Notes: generated by a model not told the origin, from the sequence alone. DNA of 13,404 bases from Deinococcus ruber (GCF_014648095.1 NZ_BMQL01000084.1:1-13404), one strand, 5' to 3'. Shown: positions 1 through 7,455, numbered from the stretch's first letter. A program made the numbers and translations.

Positions 1-1092
1 GGCCCGCTCTGCGAGCATCTCGAGCACCAGCGGGAGGAGGGCCACCGGGGTCAGGGGCGTTAGGGGACCGTCCGGCCCGATTCGCAGGAGTCCTGGCATG
101 CTCCGCCGATCAGCTCCGGCGGCCTCCAGGGCGGCCAGATCGTCTGGATGCAGGCTGTCAGGGTTGCTCAGCATCAGCGCTTCGGTTCCACCCGTCGCAT
201 CCAGACCCTGCTGAAGATCAAAGGAGGAAAAGTTGTAGAGGTGAAGGGCGTAGGTGACCCAGTCGGGATACAGTGACAGCCCGAATTCCTGTCCGGCCAG
301 GCCCATGAGGGTGGCGTAGAATTGGCCCGCTTCCCGGTCTGGAGTGGCGTTCCAGGTGACGTGCACAGGTTTCCTGCCAGAGAACACCTCCCAGGGTTCA
401 GCCGCCAGGAACCGCCGGAAGGCCACCACCAGTGCCTGTGTCTCGTCTGCGCTCTGACCCGCTAGGAACACGGGAGCCTGCGCCCCGCTCATCTCCTCTC
501 TGAGATGGCTTTCCAGTGCGCCCACCATCTGTGCCAGCGCTTCGTTCAGCCCCGGTAGGTCCTGGCGCTCAACGTTCACACCAAGGCCCGCCAGCAGCAT
601 GTGCAGCGACAGGGCCAGCGCACCGTCTTCGGTCAGAATCCGTGCAGGCCGCAGGGGCGCGGAGCCGTCGTTCGGCTCAAGCATGCATAGGAGGAGGGCC
701 TCAGCGATCTGCTCGTTGCTGGGATGAGGGTGCGGTTCGGCGAACAGCATCTCACCAGTCCGGGCGTCCAGCACGATGATCAGCCAGGGATCGACCAGTG
801 TTCCAGTGTCGGGGTGCGGCAGCGGCACGCCCGTCAGTTGCCGGGTCGCGACGATCCACAGCGTCGACGGCTGCTGCGGCACGGCCCGCGCCTCGTCGAG
901 CAACGCTTCGAGCGTGGTCTCCTCAGGGTCTTCCTGCAGGTCTGGGAGGAACAATCCAGGCGAGTCGGACGCCGCAGCCTGACGCAGGAACGTCAGATGG
1001 TTTTGGGATTCCCTCGGAGGCAGACGCGTACTGGGCTTCTTCGCCGGCATCTCCGGGACACCCGCCGCTTTTCCAGCTTTCTTGCCTGTCAT
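1..1092 (-). CDS. Uncharacterised protein, C-terminus beyond window (DUF6930/DUF7309-like)
   Basis: The minus strand is open without a stop from an ATG at 1092 to the left edge, giving at least 364 residues; the C-terminus lies outside. The N-terminus is lysine- and proline-rich (about residues 1-25). A central alpha/beta part follows with motifs LWIVATRQLTG, WLIIVLDARTGEMLF and a later segment MGLAGQEFGLSLYPDW. There is no signal peptide or membrane segment, so it is probably cytoplasmic. The WIVATRQL and GLAGQEFGLSLY patterns remind me of the uncharacterised DUF6930/DUF7309 proteins; this is recall, not a search, and no function is known. An alternative ATG three codons upstream (1101) is possible. 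I prefer 1092 because a TATCAT hexamer lies 7 bases before it, as in a leaderless promoter, and no purine-rich ribosome site precedes either start. Codon use is normal for GC-rich DNA and shows no damage. Confidence 0.75.
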   Translation of the reverse strand, partial: MTGKKAGKAAGVPEMPAKKPSTRLPPRESQNHLTFLRQAAASDSPGLFLPDLQEDPEETTLEALLDEARAVPQQPSTLWIVATRQLTGVPLPHPDTGTLVDPWLIIVLDARTGEMLFAEPHPHPSNEQIAEALLLCMLEPNDGSAPLRPARILTEDGALALSLHMLLAGLGVNVERQDLPGLNEALAQMVGALESHLREEMSGAQAPVFLAGQSADETQALVVAFRRFLAAEPWEVFSGRKPVHVTWNATPDREAGQFYATLMGLAGQEFGLSLYPDWVTYALHLYNFSSFDLQQGLDATGGTEALMLSNPDSLHPDDLAALEAAGADRRSMPGLLRIGPDGPLTPLTPVALLPLVLEMLAERA

Positions 1093-1253
1093 ACTCAGCA
1101 TGATACTGCCAGCTTCAGCGTTCAGGGCCGATGAATCGGTGCTCAGCACGCTGTCTAAGTGTGGTTTTGGTCGCAGATTCCAGTAGGATCGCTCGGCTGA
1201 CAGGGCGAGCAGACGAGTCGAGGTCGCAAGTCACGCGGGATTTCGCTGTTTCA

Positions 1254-1276
1254 ACGCCTTCAGGCGGGGAAGGCGT
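1254..1276. repeat. Perfect 8-bp inverted repeat (hairpin)
   Basis: ACGCCTTC at 1254-1261 is the exact reverse complement of GAAGGCGT at 1269-1276, separated by a 7-base loop. It lies about 160 bases upstream of the start of the leftward gene. No T-tract follows on either strand, so an intrinsic terminator is not well supported. The role is unknown. Confidence 0.5.
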
Positions 1277-1415
1277 GTCAGCGGATCCGCGGGTGCGGTC
1301 GTCATGGTTCTGCATGGTCTTGGAGCGTTGCCGGAGTGTTTCAACGCTCAGGTGAAGAGGGACCGGTCAAGGTTTGATGGGTCGTGGCGGGACTGGAATG
1401 GCAAGGGTGCACACT

Positions 1416-1427
1416 GAAATATATACA
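1416..1427 (+). repeat. AT-rich intergenic motif, copy 1 (GAAATATATACA)
   Basis: First of four copies of GRAATATATACA in the window (others at 5368, 6184 and 8888). It sits between the leftward unknown gene and a transposase remnant. Its flanks form ACTG...CAGT arms around the AT core, giving a weakly operator-like outline. No matching -35 element is placed to make it a standard promoter. Confidence 0.55.
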
Positions 1428-1470
1428 GTTGATCATCAATCGCCGTGCTGCGTGCTCAGGGACACCATGA

Positions 1471-1785
1471 AGCCCCATCCTGGTGCAGCAAGGAGGGGGC
1501 AGCGACGTGACCAGTGACCTCGTTCACCAGGGCTGGTGGAAGGACGGTCGTTGGGTGCGCTGCAAGGTCTCCCAGCCAGGAGGCACCGGGCTGCTGGAAC
1601 GCCTCAACCGAAGCTACAAAGACCAGTTCGCCTTCCGGCACGACTGGCAGTCCATGGCCGATGTCCGGCTGGCCATGCCGGATTTTTATCGCTGGTACAA
1701 CCACGAGCGCCGTCATTCGGCGCCCTTGTACGCCACGCTCTGGACTACACTCCCGTCATCGGCGAACGCTCGCAACGCCGCTTGA
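1471..1785 (+). pseudogene. Transposase remnant (3' end of a DDE/integrase-core orfB)
   Basis: An open frame starts after a TGA at 1468 and ends with a TGA at 1783. The protein carries the typical C-terminus of IS3-like integrase-core transposases: GLLERLNRSYKDQFAFRHDW, then YRWYNHERRHSAPLYAT. Only about the last third of such a protein (usually about 270-300 residues) is present. The first two catalytic Asp residues are absent, so it cannot be active. There is a nominal GTG at 1483, but nothing suggests a real start. It lies about 140 bases before the sensor gene on the same strand and looks like the scar of an old insertion later truncated. Confidence 0.75.
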
Positions 1786-1923
1786 CGTCGAACCTGGGCA
1801 TTACCAGTCCACGCTTACAGCGACACCCCAGTAGAATTTGATCAGCTCAACACGTCTGCAGCGGCGTCACGTCAACGCCACAAGAGCGAGGCAAGCTCAG
1901 GACGGATGACTGGGGGACGACAT

Positions 1924-2766
1924 ATGAACGGTTCCGTGACAGGCGTTGGCGCTCAGGACTTGTTTGCAGGGTTAGAGCTCAGCGTGACCGGCGCGGTGGT
2001 CGCTGACCTCCGGGACGACACCTTTCCCGTGGTCTACGTGAACCCGGCCTGCTTGACCCTGACCGGCTACGCCGCCGACGACCTGCTGGGACGCCCACTG
2101 CAGACGTTGCAGGACGACGACCCTGCTGCGGAGCGCGCTGACTTTCGCCGCGCGGTGGCCGCTCGTCGAGCGGCCACCCTCACGGTGCGGTGCGTTCGCG
2201 CTGGCGTCGGTACCTTCCGCGCGGAGGTCAGCCTGCGCCCGGTGCCGAACACAGGAGGCGAGCCCACCCACGTGGTGGCCTTCATCCAGGACGTCACGGA
2301 ACTTCACCGACTGCGGGCGGCCCTCGACCAGTTGCCTGAGGCAGTCATGACCTTTGACCGCGACTGGACCATGACCTACGTGAATGCCGCCGCTGCCGCC
2401 AACGCCAAGCGGGCTGCGGACACCCTGATCGGACAGCTGCTGCTCGGCGCCTACCCAGAGGTCGCTGGCACGCCGGCCTTCCTGGCCGCCCAGCAGGCCC
2501 TGAGCTCCGGCCTCACCCAGCAGGTCATCACCTATTCTGAGCGACTGTCGCGGGCGCTCAAGACAACCGCGTATCCCGCCCTTGGGGGCGTGGCGGTGCT
2601 GCTGCAAGACGTCACGGCTGAACAGGCGCTGGAGCATGACCTCACGACCAGTCAGGAGCGGTTCGCCAAGGTCTTCGACGCCAGTCCACTCGCCATCGCC
2701 ATCACCCGACTGCGCGACGGCCAGTTCGTCGACGCCAATCCTGCCTTCACGCGGCTGAGCGGCTAG
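1924..2766 (+). CDS. N-terminal piece of a split PAS sensor gene (ends at in-frame TAG)
   Basis: This is the 5' part of a gene that continues in the same frame to 4872. ATG 1924 is chosen over ATG 1906 because GGGGGA precedes it at a workable distance. Numbered from 1924, PAS1 spans about 15-125 and closely resembles a LOV domain (VVYVNPACLTLTGY, then GRPLQTLQ, ending IQDVTE). The photoactive cysteine of the usual GRNCRFLQ is Leu59. PAS2 spans about 128-235 and PAS3 starts near 240. Codon 281 is TAG, in a place where PAS domains normally read GY (RLSG-stop-PREDVLGR), so a TAC to TAG change is the simplest explanation. Alone, this 280-residue piece would be two and a half PAS domains with no output. 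No signal peptide or membrane segment is present. A sequencing error at 2766 is the main alternative. Confidence 0.75.
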   Translation: MNGSVTGVGAQDLFAGLELSVTGAVVADLRDDTFPVVYVNPACLTLTGYAADDLLGRPLQTLQDDDPAAERADFRRAVAARRAATLTVRCVRAGVGTFRAEVSLRPVPNTGGEPTHVVAFIQDVTELHRLRAALDQLPEAVMTFDRDWTMTYVNAAAAANAKRAADTLIGQLLLGAYPEVAGTPAFLAAQQALSSGLTQQVITYSERLSRALKTTAYPALGGVAVLLQDVTAEQALEHDLTTSQERFAKVFDASPLAIAITRLRDGQFVDANPAFTRLSG

Positions 2767-2778
2767 CCCCGGGAAGAC

Positions 2779-4872
2779 GTGCTCGGCCGCACGTCCGGAG
2801 ACCTCCAGCTGTGGGCCGAACCCGACCAGCGCAGCGCCCTGGTCGCCCCCCTCGAAGAACGTGGCCGGGTCATCGAGCGTGAAGTAATGTTCCGGGTGCG
2901 GTCAGGTGAGGTGCAGGGGGCCATCCTCTCCATGGTCAGGATCACCCTGGATGGCGAGCCGTGCATCGTCAGCCTGGTGCGTGACATCGGCGCTGAGCGC
3001 CGAGCGGTGCAGCAGGCCCGGGACACCGCTGCAGCGCTGCAGCGTACCCTCGACCTGTCCCTGGACCTGATCACCACCATCGACGCGCAGGGCCGCTTCC
3101 TGACCGTCAACGCCGCCTGTCAGCGCCTGCTCGGCCATACGCCGGAGGCGCTCATCGGCCGGCCTTACCTCGATTTCGTTCACCCCGACGACCACGCCCG
3201 CTCGCTCGAGGGGGCCGCGCTGCTCAGCACGGTCCAGGAGCTGACGACCTTCCAGAACCGCTATCTGCGCAGGGACGGCTCGGTGATCTGGCTGGACTGG
3301 ACGTCTGTGCGGCTTCCGGATGGCGTGACCTACGCCATTGCCCGCGACGTCACCGAACAGCGGGCCGCCACCGAGGAGCTGGCCTTCCTGGCGGCCATTG
3401 TCCGGGCGAGTACCGATGCCATTATCGGCCTCGCGCTGGACGGCACCGTGCGCTCGTGGAACGCCGGAGCCGAGCGGATGTACGGCTACCTGGCCAGCGA
3501 GATGATCGGGCATCCGATCACCGAGATTGTCCCGCCAGAGCTGGTGGATGAGGAAATCCAGATGCTCGCGCGCGCCACGGTGGGCGCGTATACCCCCAGC
3601 ATCGAGACGACGCGCGTATCGCGGCTAGGCCACCGCCTCCCGGTGCAGCTGAGTATTGCGCCGATCTTCGACGCCCAGGGCGCAGTCGTGGGCATCTCCA
3701 AGATCGCCCAGGACATCTCGGCTCGCCGGGAAGCCGAACGGCAAATTCTGCAGCTCAACGCCACCTTGCAGCGTAAACTCGATCACCTGACCGGCCTACA
3801 TGAGATCGACCTGTCGATTGCCTCCAGTCTCGACTTGAACGTCACGCTCGGCCTGGTGCTCGACCAGGTGCTGATCCAGGTGAGGGTGGACGCCGCGGCC
3901 GCGCTGCTGCTTGACACTCAGACCCTGACCCTGGACTACGCCGCGACGCGCGGATTCCAGACCGGTTCACTGAAAGGGGCTGCTGTACGCCTGGGAGAAG
4001 AGCTGGAGGGGCGGGTGGCGCTGACCCGCGTGCCCGAGGTGGTGGACGACCTACGTTTCGCAGATGCCTCTCCGGCCGCGCGTGCCCGGATGGACGCGGA
4101 GGGGTTCACAGCGTTGGCTGCCGTGCCCTTCATTGCCAAGGGCAAGGTATTGGGCGTCCTACAGGTGCTGCGCCAGCAGCCGTACGAGGCGTCGTCGGAC
4201 TGGCTGGAGACGTTGCAGACCCTGGCTGGTCAGGCGGCCATTGCCATCGACAGTGCCCAGCTGTTCCAGGAGCTTGAGCGCAGCAACCTCGAGCTGAACC
4301 TCGCCTACCAGGAAACCATCGAGGGCTGGGCACGGGCACTCGACCTGCGCGACAAGGAGACTGAAGGCCATTCCCGGCGCGTCACCGAGCTGACTGTCAG
4401 GTTGTGCCGTCAGCTCAGGGTCTCGGCGGCCGAACTGGTGCATGTTCAGCGTGGCGCCCTGCTGCACGACACCGGGAAGATGGGCATCGCGGACGCGATC
4501 CTGTTGAAACCCGGCCCGCTCACCCCCGAAGAATGGGTGGAGATGCGGAAACACCCCGAGTATGCGGTGGAGTTACTGGCGCCGATTCACTTTCTGCAGT
4601 CCGCGATGGACATCCCGCACGCTCACCACGAGAAATGGGACGGCACTGGGTACCCACGGCGCCTGCAAGGCGCAGCGATTCCATTGACGGCGCGGGCCTT
4701 TGCGGTGGTGGACGTGTATGACGCGCTCACCAACGCCCGGCCGTACCGGGCGGCGTGGTCACGGGACCGGGCCCTCACCTATATTCAGGAACAAGCGGGC
4801 ACGCACTTTGATCCGGCCATCGTGCAGACCTTCTTGGCGCTGATGGAACGCGATGACAGCGGACTGCGCTGA
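2779..4872 (+). CDS. C-terminal piece of the split gene: PAS-PAS-GAF-HD-GYP, predicted c-di-GMP phosphodiesterase
   Basis: In frame with the N-terminal piece; the whole gene would encode 982 residues. In full-length numbering this piece holds the rest of PAS3, PAS4 (about 375-485), PAS5 (486-602), a short coiled linker, GAF (about 621-783) and HD-GYP (about 805-975). HD-GYP proteins hydrolyse cyclic di-GMP. The key motifs look complete: EGHSRRV, LLHDTGKMGI (His848/Asp849), MRKHPEYA, HAHHEKWDGTGYP (Gly909-Pro911) and VVDVYDALTNARPYR. The catalytic end therefore seems preserved although the gene is interrupted. Translation might restart at GTG 2779, 12 bases after the TAG, or at ATG 2887, but no strong ribosome site is visible. 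With no membrane segment it would be a soluble sensor, its inputs being PAS and GAF ligands. The gene stands alone, with transposase remnants on both sides. Confidence 0.8.
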   Translation: MLGRTSGDLQLWAEPDQRSALVAPLEERGRVIEREVMFRVRSGEVQGAILSMVRITLDGEPCIVSLVRDIGAERRAVQQARDTAAALQRTLDLSLDLITTIDAQGRFLTVNAACQRLLGHTPEALIGRPYLDFVHPDDHARSLEGAALLSTVQELTTFQNRYLRRDGSVIWLDWTSVRLPDGVTYAIARDVTEQRAATEELAFLAAIVRASTDAIIGLALDGTVRSWNAGAERMYGYLASEMIGHPITEIVPPELVDEEIQMLARATVGAYTPSIETTRVSRLGHRLPVQLSIAPIFDAQGAVVGISKIAQDISARREAERQILQLNATLQRKLDHLTGLHEIDLSIASSLDLNVTLGLVLDQVLIQVRVDAAAALLLDTQTLTLDYAATRGFQTGSLKGAAVRLGEELEGRVALTRVPEVVDDLRFADASPAARARMDAEGFTALAAVPFIAKGKVLGVLQVLRQQPYEASSDWLETLQTLAGQAAIAIDSAQLFQELERSNLELNLAYQETIEGWARALDLRDKETEGHSRRVTELTVRLCRQLRVSAAELVHVQRGALLHDTGKMGIADAILLKPGPLTPEEWVEMRKHPEYAVELLAPIHFLQSAMDIPHAHHEKWDGTGYPRRLQGAAIPLTARAFAVVDVYDALTNARPYRAAWSRDRALTYIQEQAGTHFDPAIVQTFLALMERDDSGLR

Positions 4873-5181
4873 AGCAGTGGGCGGGTTGATCCTGGCCAGT
4901 GCAGCGCAGGAAGCCACTGCCGGCCGTTCCGGCCAGGGGACTCCCTGAAACGACGTGTTGTCGTCACGCGCTCCGCGGATGCTGACGCACGGCTGAGCCT
5001 GTACTCCCAAACCGACTCGATGTTGATGACGCGCTGCAGCGTGCTGAGTTCGGGGTGGCAGTCAGCCGGATAACTGGCCCCTTTCTGGGGTGAACGCGGC
5101 CCTGCGCCGGATACTTGAGCGGAGCGGACCTGCTGGCGCTCACACTCCGGCACCTGCTCGACCCTGAGGTCGCCTTTTCCA
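4873..5181. other. Intergenic stretch after the sensor gene
   Basis: No gene is supported. Just after the stop, about 4895-4940, there are GGCC-rich short inverted repeats (GGCCAGTG with CACTGCCGGCC, and GGCC-GTTCC-GGCC) that could fold but are not followed by a T-run. Further on the sequence is GC-rich and degraded. It could be part of the element that left the transposase tail at 5182, but I cannot show this. Confidence 0.4.
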
Positions 5182-5319
5182 GCCTTCCAGAGCGAGAGGA
5201 CGTGGATCGAGGTGTTCTACAACCGCCGGTGTCGTTCCTCTGTGGTGGGGTATCGGTCGTGGATGGCCTATGAGGTGCAGGCCCTCTCCTGCACTGAGCG
5301 TCCGAACAACCTTTGGTAG
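5182..5319 (+). pseudogene. IS3-type transposase tail (C-terminal remnant)
   Basis: An open stretch ending in TAG at 5317 reads ERTWIEVFYNRRCRSSVVGY followed by RSWMAYE. This is the last 40 or so residues of IS3-family orfB proteins (usual pattern WIEVFYNRRRRHSALGYRSP.AYE). The normal RRRRHS reads RRCRSS, so the piece is diverged as well as truncated. It is related to, but not a copy of, the tail of the element at 12427. With the remnant at 1471-1785 it brackets the sensor gene. Confidence 0.65.
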
Positions 5320-5367
5320 AGGCGGTGTGCGTCTGAGGGGCGGGGGGTGTTGGGGGCTGACCGCTAA

Positions 5368-5379
5368 GGAATATATACA
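5368..5379 (+). repeat. AT-rich intergenic motif, copy 2 (GGAATATATACA)
   Basis: Second copy, differing from the other three only by G for A at the second base. It lies 49 bases after the transposase tail and is followed by CTGAAGGG. No gene starts nearby on this strand. Confidence 0.55.
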
Positions 5380-5957
5380 CTGAAGGGAAGGGTGGTGCTA
5401 GGGTGCGCCCTCTGAGTTCCAGCATAACCACATGTAACCTTTTTTCACCCTGCTGGTGCGCATGCTCAAGCACAGCACACCTGCCAATGATGCAACCACC
5501 TACAGTGACGGCCAACGCTGGCTGTGATCATGCCGCTCCGCGGTACAGACCCGGTAGAGCCAGCCTCCTCACGAGGTCTGAGGAACCATTATGTGGTCTG
5601 CGTTTCTGCACGCTCCACGCTGCCACAATCAACCCCTGACAACCAGAAGCAGCATATTCACATATCACTTCCGGAGGTTGAGACCGCTGAATCGGAACTG
5701 GCGGTCTTCAGAGAACGACCAGTGTGCTGACCAACATGGCACCAGCTATTGGCCGTCAGTCTCCCCGCATCTGCGCCAGCAACAGCACATCGCCACGTCA
5801 ATCAGCGGAACCTGAGCGTGAGAACAACCCGGTACCCCTCCCCTTGAATACTGTTAATCGACATCATGCATGCCTTCTCTCGTGACAGGGGTGCAGAGCG
5901 TGGACAGCGCAGGGCGTAACCCCTGAATAGGACGCTCCTGCAATAGGCGTGAGCAAC

Positions 5958-5972
5958 GCGCTGGATCAGCGC
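5958..5972. repeat. Perfect 6-bp hairpin with 3-base loop
   Basis: GCGCTG-GAT-CAGCGC is a perfect stem with a GAT loop, inside the gene-poor stretch. It has no T-run, so a terminator role is unsupported. It may be one arm of a larger folded RNA. Confidence 0.4.
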
Positions 5973-6183
5973 GAGCTCAAAGCCGCGAGGAGCGCCAGAC
6001 TCGGGGCGCTTCAGCCCCAAAGGTGATTGGCGAGGTGAGCGAGAACGGTAGAATGCGGCGAACAGCTCGCGAGTGTTTTCATACACACAAACACCATCCC
6101 AGAGCTGCTCTCGCCTTGTATCCCGCCCCAAACTGTCTCCTATTGTTGTAAGGGGTCGGAGTGGGGTGCATCGTTTCCCCCTT

Positions 6184-6195
6184 TGTATATATTTC
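6184..6195 (-). repeat. AT-rich intergenic motif, copy 3 (minus strand)
   Basis: Plus strand TGTATATATTTC, that is GAAATATATACA on the minus strand. With copy 4 (8888) it shares a 14-base core, AGAAATATATACAA. It lies 10 bases left of the first arm of a 12-bp inverted repeat. Confidence 0.55.
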
Positions 6196-6204
6196 TACGC
6201 TCAA

Positions 6205-6292
6205 CTCACGCTCCTCGGTCCGATCCCCCCTCACGCCTGGTAAGGCACTCCTCCCTCAGACTCAAGGAGCAAGCAGCGCAGAGGAGCGTGAG
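6205..6292. repeat. 12-bp perfect inverted repeat, 64-base spacer
   Basis: CTCACGCTCCTC at 6205-6216 is the exact reverse complement of GAGGAGCGTGAG at 6281-6292. The spacer is rich in short CTC/GAG runs that could extend pairing. It could form a long stem in RNA, bind a dimeric protein at spaced half-sites, or be the ends of a very small mobile relic. No direct target repeat is obvious just outside the arms. Confidence 0.55.
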
Positions 6293-6556
6293 GAAAATAG
6301 CAGTGAGCGAAAACCTGCTGAAGCTGGGGCGAGCGCAGGCAGCAGGGGCGGCGGCAAGGCTGCACTCAAACTGGAGCCAAGGCAGGAGAACGCACACACT
6401 GAACGCCCCTGACCAAATATATTCAACACACACAACGGGGAGAAAAAAACCACCTACCCGCTGAGCAACACCAACCGTCTGACGGTATCCGAAAAGCGCT
6501 GGGCCCAGGAACGCCAGGCGACCGTCACCCTCCCGTCGGTCAGATGTCAGAGGCGG

Positions 6557-6562
6557 TACACT
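6557..6562 (+). promoter_or_regulatory. Candidate -10 box for a leaderless transcript
   Basis: TACACT ends 7 bases before the ATG at 6570, which would place transcription start at or next to the A of the ATG. Leaderless transcripts with a TANNNT box at this distance are known to be common in Deinococcus. No ribosome site precedes the ATG, which agrees. The -35 region is not clear. Confidence 0.45.
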
Positions 6563-6569
6563 GCACCCC

Positions 6570-7085
6570 ATGGTCAGAAGACGACGGATCTGGCGAGCCG
6601 GACTGGTCCTGGCCAGCCTAGCCGTGCCACTGCTGATGGTTGGTGGGGGCCAGTGGGTCAAGCACATGAACGAAGTCGACCAACAGCTGGCAGTTCGGTA
6701 TCTCATGCACGCCGGCGCGTTACGCATCAACCACACTCAACACGCTGCCGCCAATGGCTGGCAGGCGTCCGCTATTTGCGGAACGAGTGAGCAGCCCCTC
6801 AGCCTGCGCGATACCGCCCACTTTCAGCCGGGTAACGCCAGCACGCTGGAACAGGCCGCCGGCAACCTGGAACGTCGACTGGGACCGTCAGGCGAGGACG
6901 GTCCGTTGGAACATGACTTGACAATGGCCGTGCGTCACTGGCCTACAGGGAAGATCTGGGTGGACTATGCCAGCGGCATCCTGGTGGGAATGAGCAGTTC
7001 TCGACATGACGCATGCGTTCTGGTCACGACGATACCGCTCACAGAGACTGATCCCACATGGCTGAATGGGGTCCCAGACGTCTGA
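6570..7085 (+). CDS. Small membrane-anchored protein of unknown function
   Basis: 171 residues. The N-terminus is MVRRRRIWR, followed by one hydrophobic segment at about residues 10-27 and then a hydrophilic domain: an N-in single-pass anchor with the domain outside the cytoplasm. There is no lipobox and no type IV prepilin cleavage motif. The outer domain holds two cysteines (Cys70 in SAICGTSEQ and Cys149 in HDACVLVTT) that could form a disulphide, and a central segment GKIWVDYASGILVGMSSS. I do not recognise the family. The start is set by the ATG just after a TACACT box, consistent with leaderless translation. It stands alone: the next gene is on the opposite strand and converges towards it. 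A pilin-like or envelope-associated role is possible but unsupported. Confidence 0.6.
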   Translation: MVRRRRIWRAGLVLASLAVPLLMVGGGQWVKHMNEVDQQLAVRYLMHAGALRINHTQHAAANGWQASAICGTSEQPLSLRDTAHFQPGNASTLEQAAGNLERRLGPSGEDGPLEHDLTMAVRHWPTGKIWVDYASGILVGMSSSRHDACVLVTTIPLTETDPTWLNGVPDV

Positions 7086-7455
7086 CCACCCTTCAAAACG
7101 GAGGAGGTGACGCGAAAAGCCGGCTCCCGTGGCGTGTTTCTGCGATGAAGACACGTCAGAGCCAGCCCCCTCACGATCCCCTACAGACTGCGCTCCCTTC
7201 GCTGAGGCGTGGGAACCCTTGGTCTGCCTTTCCACTGGATGCCCGCCGCTTGGCCGTGCTGAGCGCATCGGTACTCGCGCTCAGCACGCAGCATCGTCCT
7301 GTACACGCTCAAAAACCACGTTGCGTTGTCTGGCAGTCGAGCGACTTGGCTGGATGCCCCTGCAGGGGAGTGCCTGGAGACGTCTTAAAGAGGTTCGCCC
7401 TCAGTCCTGACACACCATAGATTCTTGCGGAGGGTTCTATAGCTTGTGGAGACGC
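7086..7455. other. Convergent intergenic region with a strong hairpin
   Basis: This lies between the rightward anchored protein and the leftward 71-residue protein. The only clear structure is the 12-bp hairpin at 7255-7288. Short open frames here show no family pattern, and no promoter or RNA gene was recognised. Confidence 0.5.
7255..7288. terminator. 12-bp perfect hairpin between convergent genes, possible bidirectional terminator
   Basis: CGTGCTGAGCGC at 7255-7266 pairs perfectly with GCGCTCAGCACG at 7277-7288 across a 10-base loop. The position between two genes that face each other suits a shared transcription end. Neither side has a T-run, so it is not a textbook intrinsic terminator; it could protect 3' ends or be a protein-binding palindrome. 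Confidence 0.4.

Larger units (their letters stand above)
1093..1470. other. Intergenic stretch with a hairpin and an AT-rich motif
   Basis: No gene is supported here. It holds a perfect 8-bp inverted repeat (1254-1261 with 1269-1276, 7-base loop) with no T-run on either strand, two copies of GTTTCAACGC (about 1248 and 1338), and one copy of the AT-rich motif at 1416-1427. That motif is followed at once by the near-palindrome TTGATCATCAA. Short open frames on both strands in this interval show no recognisable protein pattern. Confidence 0.5.
5320..6556. other. About 1.2 kb without a recognisable gene, lower GC
   Basis: No open frame here has a convincing ribosome site, start context or family pattern; the longest on the minus strand (about 5802-6131, 109 codons) resembles nothing I know. 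Visible structures are two copies of the AT-rich motif (5368 and 6184), a GCGCTG-GAT-CAGCGC hairpin at 5958-5972, a GGGGC-GCTTCA-GCCCC hairpin near 5995-6020, and a 12-bp inverted repeat at 6205-6292. GC content is clearly below that of the flanking genes. It could hold an RNA gene or be eroded mobile DNA; the sequence does not decide. Confidence 0.45.

Noticed and set aside
1248..1347. Two GTTTCAACGC repeats resembling CRISPR-type repeat ends
   Set aside because: There are only two short copies about 90 bases apart with no longer shared repeat and no cas gene.
1972..2637. Long minus-strand open frame opposite the sensor gene
   Set aside because: It is antisense to clear PAS codons, has no family pattern, and is explained by high GC.
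4964..5515. 183-codon minus-strand open frame
   Set aside because: It runs opposite a transposase tail and through intergenic DNA, with low-complexity Ser/Arg/Thr content.
5802..6131. 109-codon minus-strand open frame
   Set aside because: It has no ribosome site, no recognisable family and atypical composition (many Arg and Ser).
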